A DNA stretch of 64,000 nucleotides from CBDBON01 sp965208395. GTDB taxonomy: Bacteria; Chloroflexota; Dehalococcoidia; Lucifugimonadales; CBDBON01. Positions 8,448 to 15,086 of the stretch are shown here, piece by piece. Both the position numbers and the translations under genes were made by a program. The DNA lies in the NCBI GenBank assembly GCA_965208395.1, contig CBDBON010000002.1, positions 124,001 through 188,000 on the forward strand. Reading direction: 5' to 3'. Position 1 is the first letter of the stretch. Each line of letters starts with the position of its first letter. The notes under the pieces were generated by a model, which ran no database searches, was not told the DNA's origin, and worked only from the letters and a program-made list of their open reading frames with translations.

Positions 8448-9287
8448 ATGAGTAGAGTGACGCAGATTCTCCTGGCGGCCGCGCTCCTGGCGGCTGTGGC
8501 CGCCTGTGGCGGGGCCGATCCGCAAGCGTCCGGCTCTGAGTCCCCGACTCCGACTTCGGTGTCGGAACCCCGGGCCCGCGCCCCGGAGTCTACGGCCACC
8601 GCCACGCCTGCGCCTCCACCTGCGGAGACGCCTGCGCCCGCTACGCCGCTCGCGCCGCCTGCTACAGCCACGGCCACTGTCCCTCCGACTGCAACTTCCG
8701 CTCCGCCGCTTTCCCCCACTCCACCCGCGTCTACGCCGACGCCTCTGCCTACGCCCACCCCGGTGCCGTCTCCCACATCGACGCCGGTGCCATCTCCCAC
8801 GCCCACGCCTCTGCCTACCTCCACACCCGTGCCAACCCCCACCCCCACGGTGGGCAGAGAGGTGGGATACCGTCTCCCCGGCATCGAGTTCCAGCTCATT
8901 GACGGATCGACGCTGACGACCGTCGATCTGCTGGCCATTAACAGACCGGCGTTCCTGTTCTTCTACACGGAGAACTGAGCCGAGTGCTCCGCCGCGTTGC
9001 GGCGGTTCAGGGACATCTGGGACGACTACGCCGACGTCGTCGACTTCTATGCGCTCGAGGTCGACCCGACGGCCGACCTGTCGGAGATCGCGAGGGTGGG
9101 GAGAGAGCGGGACTACTCCTGGACTATGGGCAGGGCGGCCCGCAGCGCCCTCTCGGAGCTGAGGGTCCGGGCCCACGCCACGAAGGTCGCCTTCGACGCC
9201 TCGGGTACGATCGTCTACCGCGCGGGCTACGCCCAGGGCGATGCGGTGACGTGGCGCGGCGTCTTCGATGACCTGGCCGGGCGGTAG
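8448..9287 (+). CDS. Thioredoxin-fold lipoprotein, candidate selenoprotein with in-frame TGA at 8976-8978
   Basis: Read through the TGA, the gene gives 279 residues. A lipoprotein signal ends at the lipobox VAAC (Cys about 21). Next comes a Thr/Pro/Ala-rich linker (about 30-140), then a TlpA/redoxin-type thioredoxin domain (about 143-279: GYRLPGIEFQLIDGSTL and onward). At residue 177 the reading FFYTEN-TGA-AEC aligns position by position with the FWATWCPPC active site of TlpA-like proteins, so TGA occupies the first redox cysteine and gives U-x-x-C. Homology continues in the same frame (RFRDIWDDYADVVDFYALEV, then FDASGTIVYRAGY). The usual cis-proline is Ala (HATKVAF). A perfect 7-bp hairpin lies 10 nt after the TGA. 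The alternative is a pseudogene from TGC to TGA or a sequencing error. Likely role: a periplasm-facing, membrane-tethered thiol/selenol oxidoreductase. Confidence 0.8.
8976..9009 (+). promoter_or_regulatory. Candidate bacterial SECIS element
   Basis: After the TGA (8976-8978), CCGCCGC (8989-8995), the loop GTT (8996-8998) and GCGGCGG (8999-9005) form a perfect 7-bp stem with a 3-nt loop. Beyond a 2x2 internal loop, two more pairs (TG with CA) extend it. Published descriptions of bacterial SECIS elements put the apical loop about 16-37 nt after the UGA with a G in the first two loop positions. Here the spacing is 17 nt and the loop starts with G. Confidence 0.65.
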
Positions 9288-9295
9288 ATCTTGCC

Positions 9296-9338
9296 TCTTT
9301 CCTCCGCGGGGGGAAGATTGAGGTGGGGTTCCCCTCGA
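9296..9338 (+). repeat. REP-A copy (diverged)
   Basis: CTTTCCTCCGCGGGGGGAAG followed by ATTGAGGTGGGGTTCCCC, immediately after the selenoprotein candidate and before the nuo promoter. Confidence 0.6.
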
Positions 9339-9369
9339 GTCTGAACACTTGCCTCGGGCCGTACCTCGT

Positions 9370-9399
9370 TTGACGCCTTTTTTTCGCCGGTGGTAAACT
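9370..9399 (+). promoter_or_regulatory. Promoter of the nuo operon
   Basis: TTGACG at 9370-9375, 18-nt spacer, TAAACT at 9394-9399 preceded by TGG. It lies 38 bases before the nuoA start. A similar GGTGGTAAACTT string precedes the PIG-L gene at 20080-20091. Confidence 0.6.
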
Positions 9400-9436
9400 G
9401 AGCTTGCCCGTGTAAGCGCGTTTGTGAGGCCTCGCC

Positions 9437-9805
9437 GTGCCTGAAGGCTACGACGTAAACTGGATGGCGGTGCTGCTGGTGGGGAGCGTTGGCCTGGCCG
9501 CCGTTCTCGGGATGTTCTTGGCATCCTTCCTGATGGCCCCCAAGCGGAAGTCGGCGGCGAAGGAGATGCCCTACGAGTGCGGCATCGAACCCGCGCCGCA
9601 TCGCTGGTCCCAGATCAATATCCGCTACTATGTCTTCGCGATCCTGTTCCTGATCTTCGACGTCGAGGCCGTGTTCCTCTTCCCGTGGGCTGTGGTGTTC
9701 CTGAAGACGGCGCCCATCGTCTTCTACGAGATGATCATCTTCATAGGCATCCTCTTCTTCGGAGTGGTGTACGGCTGGCGAAAGGGAGTGCTGCATTGGA
9801 GATAG
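9437..9805 (+). CDS. nuoA: NADH-quinone oxidoreductase subunit A
   Basis: 122 residues from a GTG start. A three-helix membrane subunit of complex I, near the quinone-binding junction. Recognised by KEMPYECGIEPAPHRWSQIN, with the conserved Cys of the mobile TMH1-2 loop, and RYYVFAILFLIFDVEAVFLF. Membrane segments fall at about 9-32, 67-88 and 95-115. It is the first gene of an 11-gene nuo operon and overlaps the nuoB start by 10 bases, so translation is probably coupled. Confidence 0.97.
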   Translation: MPEGYDVNWMAVLLVGSVGLAAVLGMFLASFLMAPKRKSAAKEMPYECGIEPAPHRWSQINIRYYVFAILFLIFDVEAVFLFPWAVVFLKTAPIVFYEMIIFIGILFFGVVYGWRKGVLHWR

Positions 9806-10335
9806 AGCTGGGACAGGGATATGAGCCCGGACGGGGCAACAGTCCGGCCGACAGCCCATTCGAGCGGGTGCTGCCGAATGCGGTGACGGCCAGATCGAGC
9901 GAGCTGTTCGCCCTGGCCCGGAAGTCCTCCCTGTGGACGCTGTCGTTCGGCCTCGCCTGCTGCGCGATCGAGATGATGAGCACGCACATGTCTCACCACG
10001 ACCTCGACCGGTTCGGCGTCATCACCTGGCCCTCGCCGAGGCAGGCGGACGTGATGATCGTCGCGGGAACGGTCGTCAAGAAGATGGCCGATCCGATCAA
10101 GCTCCTGTACGAGCAGATGCCGGACCCGAAGTGGGTCATCGCGATGGGCAGCTGCGCCACCAACGGCGGGCCGTACTACCGCTCCTACTCGGTGGTGATG
10201 GGGGTGGACCACCTGATCCCGGTCGACGTCTACGTGCCCGGGTGTCCCCCCCGGCCCGAGGCGCTGATGTACGGCATCATGCAGCTCCAGGAGAAGATCG
10301 CCAAGGACGCCGGGCAGCGTGACGCAGCGTCATAG
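9796..10335 (+). CDS. nuoB: NADH-quinone oxidoreductase subunit B
   Basis: 179 residues from a TTG start that overlaps the end of nuoA (protein begins MEIELGQGYEP). NuoB carries cluster N2, the last iron-sulfur centre before quinone. Its ligands are visible in GLACCAIEMM (tandem Cys), MGSCATNGG and VYVPGCPPRPEALMYG. A longer reading upstream in this frame runs inside nuoA and lacks family similarity, so the TTG start is preferred. The gene overlaps nuoC by 17 bases. Confidence 0.96.
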   Translation: MEIELGQGYEPGRGNSPADSPFERVLPNAVTARSSELFALARKSSLWTLSFGLACCAIEMMSTHMSHHDLDRFGVITWPSPRQADVMIVAGTVVKKMADPIKLLYEQMPDPKWVIAMGSCATNGGPYYRSYSVVMGVDHLIPVDVYVPGCPPRPEALMYGIMQLQEKIAKDAGQRDAAS

Positions 10336-10834
10336 GCGCGGCCCCGACGCTCCCGAGGCGCCCGTAGCCCTGGACCCCAGGGGCGAGGCGCTCTCCGGAC
10401 TCCTTCCCGAGGTGCTCGGGGAGTTCGACGTCGAGGTGGGCGCGGCGGTCGACGAGGTCGTCGTCACCGTCAGCCCGGACGACCTGCTCGCCGTCTGTCG
10501 GCTGCTGCGAAGTGATCCGAGGCTCGACTTCGACTACTTGCGGTGCCTGTCGGCCGTCGACTACGTCGAGCGTATCGAGGTCGTCTACCACCTCTTCTCG
10601 CTCCGGCTGCGGCACAAGATAGTCGTCAAAGTGTCGCTGCCGCCTGAGGAGCCGCGGGCGCCGTCGGTGGTCCCGGTGTGGAGGGGCGCAGACTGGTTCG
10701 AGCGTGAGGCGCACGATCTCTTCGGCGTCGTCTTCGACGGCCATCCCAACCTGGTGCCTCTGCTGCTGTACGAAGGTTTCGAGGGCTATCCGGGCCGCAA
10801 GAGCTTCCCCTTCCACGACTACGACGAGTGGTAG
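10319..10834 (+). CDS. nuoC: NADH-quinone oxidoreductase subunit C
   Basis: 171 residues from GTG, overlapping nuoB. The 30-kDa peripheral-arm subunit, with the signature WFEREAHDLFGVVFDGHPNL and the tail YPGRKSFPFHDYDEW. In many bacteria nuoC and nuoD are adjacent or fused; here a HicBA pair lies between them. The gap to hicB (80 bases) holds no gene. Confidence 0.96.
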   Translation: MTQRHRRGPDAPEAPVALDPRGEALSGLLPEVLGEFDVEVGAAVDEVVVTVSPDDLLAVCRLLRSDPRLDFDYLRCLSAVDYVERIEVVYHLFSLRLRHKIVVKVSLPPEEPRAPSVVPVWRGADWFEREAHDLFGVVFDGHPNLVPLLLYEGFEGYPGRKSFPFHDYDEW

Positions 10835-10914
10835 AATGGTCGTCGACAGGCCAACGTCGACTATTAGCGGACACGGTGTCCAAGAGTTGAAGATCGAGTG
10901 AGACGTAAGCCGCC

Positions 10915-11181
10915 ATGACGACTGTAAAGTATACGAGTGAGCTCTTCCGGGAGGGCGACTGCTACGTCGGTCTGTGCCGCGAGTTGGACGTATCCAGCTT
11001 CGGCGACAGTCCCGATGAAGCCAGACGGGCGCTTCAGGAGGCCGTCGAGGCCTTTGTTGAAGGCTGTGAGCATCTGGGCACGCTGGTCGAAGTTCTAGAC
11101 GAGTCGGGATTCGAGTTGATCGACGGCGTCTGGAAGCTGCGCGACCGGGTCACTGCGGATGAGATTGCGGTAGTTGCGTGA
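10915..11181 (+). CDS. hicB: HicB-type antitoxin inside the nuo operon
   Basis: 88 residues: MTTVKYTSELFREGDCYVGL, then CRELDVSSFGDSPDEARRAL, the partial RNase-H-like fold of HicB antitoxins (extended strands, then the EALENL-like helix). HicB blocks the HicA mRNA interferase and usually represses its own operon; no separate C-terminal DNA-binding domain is evident in this short form. It overlaps hicA by 8 bases and lies 80 bases after nuoC on the same strand, so it would be read from the nuo promoter unless it has its own. Base composition is less GC-biased than the flanking nuo genes, consistent with insertion. Confidence 0.85.
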   Translation: MTTVKYTSELFREGDCYVGLCRELDVSSFGDSPDEARRALQEAVEAFVEGCEHLGTLVEVLDESGFELIDGVWKLRDRVTADEIAVVA

Positions 11182-11425
11182 GTCATCGCGTAGGCGCATC
11201 GTCCCAATTCGGCATACGACTCTCGTCCGAGTTTTTGAACTGGATGGCTTCAGCGTCCAACGAACAAGAGGCGACCATCTGATGATGACCAAGCCGGGGA
11301 TAAGACGCCCGGTGGTAATCAAGACGAGCCCTGGGATGGTCCCCGTGACACACATACGGACCAACATGAGAACGGCAGGGATGAGCAGAGAGACGTACTT
11401 TCGACTGCTCGACGAGATCACCTAA
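11174..11425 (+). CDS. hicA: HicA-type toxin inside the nuo operon
   Basis: About 83 residues from a TTG start overlapping hicB; no ATG is available near the family start. HicA is a small double-stranded-RNA-binding-fold ribonuclease that cleaves mRNA. Features: LVRVFELDGFSVQRTRGDHL with the catalytic His in GDHL (HicA usually has GSH), then RPVVIKTSPGMVPVTHIRTN and a C-terminal helix MSRETYFRLLDEI. The stop is 1 base before the nuoD ATG, so toxin and complex I subunit are translated from one message. Activity is not demonstrable from the sequence. Confidence 0.82.
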   Translation: MRESSRRRIVPIRHTTLVRVFELDGFSVQRTRGDHLMMTKPGIRRPVVIKTSPGMVPVTHIRTNMRTAGMSRETYFRLLDEIT

Positions 11426-11426
11426 G

Positions 11427-12548
11427 ATGCAGATCCAGCAGACAGTAATGTCCGCCGACACCGTCGACATGATGGTGAACATGGGGCCGCAGCACCCGAG
11501 CACGCACGGCGTCTTCAGGCTGGTGCTATGGATCGAGGGTGAACGGATCGTCCGCGCCGAGCCGCACATCGGCTACCTCCACAGGGGATCTGAGAAGCTG
11601 TGCGAGGGCGAGCAGTACAGCCAGATCATCACCCTGTTCGACCGCCTCGACTACGTCTCCAACCTCAACTGCGAGCTGGCCTTCTGCCTAGCTGTCGAGA
11701 AGCTGATGGCCCTCGAGGTCCCCGAGCGGGCCAGCTACATCCGCGTCGTACTGTGTGAGCTCAACAGGATCGCCAGCCACATGCTCTTCTACGGCGTCTA
11801 CGGGCTGGACGCCGGGGCGATGACGCCGATCCTGTACGGCTTCAGGGAGCGGGAGAGGATCCAGGCGCTGTTCGAGAGCGTGACCGGCGCGCGCATGATG
11901 CACAACTACATCCGCGTGGGCGGGCTCCACGAGGACGTGCCCGACGACTTTGGGCAGCGCGTCGGCTCCCTCGTCGAGACGCTCAAGCGGGGAGTGGAGG
12001 AGTGCGACGAGCTCCTCTCGAACAACGAGATGTTCCTGGCGCGTACGAAGGGCATAGGCCCTGTGGGCGCCCAGGAGGCGGTGGCCTTCGGCATGACCGG
12101 CCCGGCGCTCCGGGCCAGCTCCGTGCTGGAGGACGTCCGCATCTCGGAGCCCTACTCGATCTACGACCGGTTCGACTTCGGCATCCCGGTTGGCACGCAT
12201 GGCGACTGCTGGGACAGGTACTACGTCCGTCTGGAGGAGATGCGGCAGTCGCTCCGCATCGTCGAGCAGGCGATGGCTCAGATGGAGGATGGAGAGATCG
12301 CGGCGAAGGTGCGTCGCATAGCCCGCCCTCCCAAGGGAGAGGTCTACGTGCGGACCGAGTCTCCCCGGGGTGACTTCGGCGTCTACCTCGTCAGCGACGG
12401 GGGCGACAAGCCCTACCGAGTCAAGGTGCGTGCGCCCTCCTTCGCCAACCTGCAGGCTCTCCAGCACATGCTCAGGAACGCCTACGTCGCCGACGCCGTG
12501 GTCGTGCTCGGCTCGATCGACATAGTGCTTGGAGAGGTGGACCGGTGA
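11427..12548 (+). CDS. nuoD: NADH-quinone oxidoreductase subunit D
   Basis: 373 residues, the 49-kDa subunit that forms the quinone chamber with NuoB. Signatures: NMGPQHPSTHGVFRLVLWIE at the N-terminus, HIGYLHRGSEKL, and a C-terminus reading PRGDFGVYLVSDGGDKPYRV with LGSIDIVLGEVDR. A start further upstream is excluded by the hicA stop 1 base before the ATG. The gene overlaps nuoH by 4 bases. Confidence 0.97.
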   Translation: MQIQQTVMSADTVDMMVNMGPQHPSTHGVFRLVLWIEGERIVRAEPHIGYLHRGSEKLCEGEQYSQIITLFDRLDYVSNLNCELAFCLAVEKLMALEVPERASYIRVVLCELNRIASHMLFYGVYGLDAGAMTPILYGFRERERIQALFESVTGARMMHNYIRVGGLHEDVPDDFGQRVGSLVETLKRGVEECDELLSNNEMFLARTKGIGPVGAQEAVAFGMTGPALRASSVLEDVRISEPYSIYDRFDFGIPVGTHGDCWDRYYVRLEEMRQSLRIVEQAMAQMEDGEIAAKVRRIARPPKGEVYVRTESPRGDFGVYLVSDGGDKPYRVKVRAPSFANLQALQHMLRNAYVADAVVVLGSIDIVLGEVDR

Positions 12549-13690
12549 GCCTACTTCAGGGCGTCTACTACGCGCTCGGGGCGCTGGGTCTCATGGTCTT
12601 CCTGTCGGTGACGGTGCTCATCCTCACCTGGATCGAGCGGAAGTCGCTGGCCCGGATCCAGATGCGCATGGGGCCGATGAGGGTCGGCTTCCACGGCGCG
12701 CTCCAGCCCATAGCGGACGCCATCAAGCTGGTGACGAAGGAGGACATCCTGCCCTCATGGGCCGACCGGCGCGTATACTGGCTCGCTCCGCTCGCCGTGT
12801 TCGTCCCCTCGTTCCTGCTGTGGGTGACGATCCCGGTGGCGCAGGACCTGGTGCTGGCGAACCTCGACCTCGGGCTCTTCTACATCGTCGCCTTCTCGGT
12901 CCTGTCGGTCATGGGACTGGTGATGGCCGGTTGGGGCTCGGCCAACAAGTATGCGATCCTGGGCGGGCTTAGGGCGGCGGGACAGCTCGTCAGCTACGAG
13001 ATACCCTTCATCATGGCCCTGCTGGCCGTCGCGATGCTCGCGCAGTCGCTCGACCTCCGGGAGATCGTCAATGGGCAGGCGACGGCCGCCAACGCGCTGA
13101 TACAGCCGCTGGGGCTGTTCATCTTCCTGACGGCGGGGCTCGCGGAGCTCGGGCGCACCCCGTTCGACATCCACCACGCCGAGTCGGAGGTGGTAGGAGG
13201 CCCCTTCGTCGAGTACAGCGGGGCGCACTGGGCCGTCTTCTTCCTCGCCGAGTACATCAACACCTTCACCGTCGCAGCCATCACGACCCTCCTCTTCCTG
13301 GGGGGCTGGAGGTGGCCCGCGATGCCCTTCGACGGCGCCCTCCACTCGGCGCTCTCCGCGCTCTGGTTCATGGCAAAGACCTACGCCGTCATACTCCTCA
13401 TCATCTGGATACGCGGCACATACCCGCGGCTGCGCATCGACCAGCTCATGGCCTTCGGCTGGAAGCTCCTGGTGCCACTCTCGTTCATCAACATCGCCGT
13501 CACCGGCGCCGTCCTCTTCTACAAGTGGCCCCTGTGGTCACTGACCCTCATCTCTCTGGTACTATTGGCCGGGACCTTTTACATCATCTTCAGGCGGCCC
13601 GGAACACGGACGAATAGAATGACGGTAACGGTTCATCCTGCCCATACTGCGAGGACGGCGCCCTCCACGTCGCCAGGGATCGATCTGTGA
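12545..13690 (+). CDS. nuoH: NADH-quinone oxidoreductase subunit H
   Basis: 381 residues from GTG. The multi-helix membrane subunit that closes the quinone tunnel. Diagnostic: LTWIERKSLARIQMRMGPMR, LQPIADAIKLVTKED, and ELGRTPFDIHHAESEVVGG. About eight transmembrane helices end near residue 345. A polar tail of about 30 residues (after FRRPGTRTNR) has no obvious family counterpart and may be an extension. Overlaps nuoI by 4 bases. Confidence 0.97.
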   Translation: MSLLQGVYYALGALGLMVFLSVTVLILTWIERKSLARIQMRMGPMRVGFHGALQPIADAIKLVTKEDILPSWADRRVYWLAPLAVFVPSFLLWVTIPVAQDLVLANLDLGLFYIVAFSVLSVMGLVMAGWGSANKYAILGGLRAAGQLVSYEIPFIMALLAVAMLAQSLDLREIVNGQATAANALIQPLGLFIFLTAGLAELGRTPFDIHHAESEVVGGPFVEYSGAHWAVFFLAEYINTFTVAAITTLLFLGGWRWPAMPFDGALHSALSALWFMAKTYAVILLIIWIRGTYPRLRIDQLMAFGWKLLVPLSFINIAVTGAVLFYKWPLWSLTLISLVLLAGTFYIIFRRPGTRTNRMTVTVHPAHTARTAPSTSPGIDL

Positions 13691-14274
13691 TCGGCTTCCT
13701 CGAGGGGCTTCTCGTGACCATCCGGACGGCCTTCCGCCGTCCGGTGACCGCCCAGTACCCGGACCCCCGCACTAGGATCAAGGTCGCCGACCGGTACATG
13801 GGCTTTCCGGCCCTGACCTGGGACTACGACGTGACCGAGCCCTACTGCACTGGCTGCATGGTGTGCGTCCGCGACTGCCCAACCCAGTGCATGACCGCAG
13901 TGATGAAGGACAACCCCCAGCACGAGGAGGGGAAGAGCCGCCGCCGCAAGATCATCGACCAGTTCGAGATCAACCTCGGCCGCTGCATCCTCTGCGGCAT
14001 CTGCGTCGACGTCTGCAACTTCGACGCCATCGAGATGAGCCACGAGCACGAGCTGAGCAAGTACGAGCGAAACGGAAACCGGGTGGACCTGGACCAGCTC
14101 CTGGAGATGGGCAGGGAGTACCAGGCCGATACCGGCTGGACGCCCACCCAGCCGAAGAAGAACAGCGGAGTTCCGGTGAAGAAGCCGCCCAGGAAACCCG
14201 TCGAGGCCGCGGACGCTTCGGCAGACACGGCGCGGACGGGCTTGGCTGTGTCCGAGGCAGCCGAGAATCAATGA
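13687..14274 (+). CDS. nuoI: NADH-quinone oxidoreductase subunit I
   Basis: 195 residues from GTG. Two 4Fe-4S ferredoxin motifs bind clusters N6a and N6b: YCTGCMVCVRDCPTQCM (about 55-71) and CILCGICVDVCNFDAIEM (about 100-117). The C-terminal 40 residues are rich in Lys, Pro and Ala (KKPPRKPVEAADAS) and look like a disordered tail. Overlaps nuoJ (ATGA). Confidence 0.97.
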   Translation: MIGFLEGLLVTIRTAFRRPVTAQYPDPRTRIKVADRYMGFPALTWDYDVTEPYCTGCMVCVRDCPTQCMTAVMKDNPQHEEGKSRRRKIIDQFEINLGRCILCGICVDVCNFDAIEMSHEHELSKYERNGNRVDLDQLLEMGREYQADTGWTPTQPKKNSGVPVKKPPRKPVEAADASADTARTGLAVSEAAENQ

Positions 14275-14768
14275 TATCGGCGTCGCTGGTGCTCTTCTAT
14301 ATCGCGGGGGCGCTCACCCTCGGCGGAGCGCTTGCCGTGGTGCTGACCCGTAACATCGTCTACGCCGCCTTCGCGCTCCTGGCGTCGCTGATGGGCGTCG
14401 CGGGCGTCTTCCTCATCGCATTCGCCGAGTTCCTCGCGCTGGTGCAGGTGTTGATATACGGCGGCGCCATCGTGATCGTCATCCTCTTCTCCCTGATGCT
14501 GACGCGGATCGAGGACTTCAGGGTGCTCTCCGACAACCGGCAGTGGCCCTTCGCCGCGCTTGCCGCGCTCGGCGTCTTCGCCCTCCTGGCCGCGGCTATC
14601 GTCGGCACGAGCGTCCGCACCGTGGAGCGGCGGAGCGTCGATTTCGAGACGCTGGGCGAGACGCTGTTCGTCCAGTGGGCGGTGCCGTTCGAGGTGGCCT
14701 CGCTGGTGCTTCTGGTGGCGCTGATCGGCGCGATCGTGCTGGTCCGGACGAGCGGAGGACGCGATTGA
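14271..14768 (+). CDS. nuoJ: NADH-quinone oxidoreductase subunit J
   Basis: 165 residues starting MISASLVLFYIAGALTLGGA. Five transmembrane helices; the conserved TMH3 region is AFAEFLALVQVLIYGGAIVI, the pi-bulge helix involved in coupling. Start chosen at the ATG that overlaps the nuoI stop. It overlaps nuoK by 4 bases. Confidence 0.96.
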   Translation: MISASLVLFYIAGALTLGGALAVVLTRNIVYAAFALLASLMGVAGVFLIAFAEFLALVQVLIYGGAIVIVILFSLMLTRIEDFRVLSDNRQWPFAALAALGVFALLAAAIVGTSVRTVERRSVDFETLGETLFVQWAVPFEVASLVLLVALIGAIVLVRTSGGRD

Positions 14769-15082
14769 TCGAGCTCGCCCACTTCCAGGTGCTGAGCGCG
14801 GCGCTGTTCGCCATCGGCATCTACGGCGTCCTGGCGAGGAGGAGCGCGGTGCTCATCCTCATGTCGATAGAGCTGATGCTCAACGCCGTCAACATCAACC
14901 TGATCGGCTTCGCGGCCTTCGTCGACTTCGCCGAGTCGCAGCGTGCGCTCGGCCAGGTGCTGGTCATCTTCGTCATCACCATCGCGGCGGCGGAGCTCGC
15001 GCTGGCCGTCGCTATCATCCTGAGGCTCTACCGGAACCGCTCGTCGGTCAACGTCGACGAGATCGACCTGATGAAGTGGTAG
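14765..15082 (+). CDS. nuoK: NADH-quinone oxidoreductase subunit K
   Basis: 105 residues from a TTG start overlapping the nuoJ stop (TTGA). Three transmembrane helices with LILMSIELMLNAVNINLIGF (conserved membrane Glu for proton transfer) and ITIAAAELALAVAIIL (second conserved Glu). The length matches the family's 100-105. Confidence 0.96.
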   Translation: MIELAHFQVLSAALFAIGIYGVLARRSAVLILMSIELMLNAVNINLIGFAAFVDFAESQRALGQVLVIFVITIAAAELALAVAIILRLYRNRSSVNVDEIDLMKW

Positions 15083-15086
15083 ACAG

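Noticed and set aside
8976..8978. Simple nonsense mutation in the thioredoxin-like gene
   Set aside because: Still possible, but TGA at the exact catalytic position together with a SECIS-like hairpin at the right distance makes selenocysteine the better explanation.
7386..9524. Long minus-strand open frame over the HypE-like and selenoprotein genes
   Set aside because: Low-complexity translation (Gly/Arg runs) opposite to two recognisable genes.
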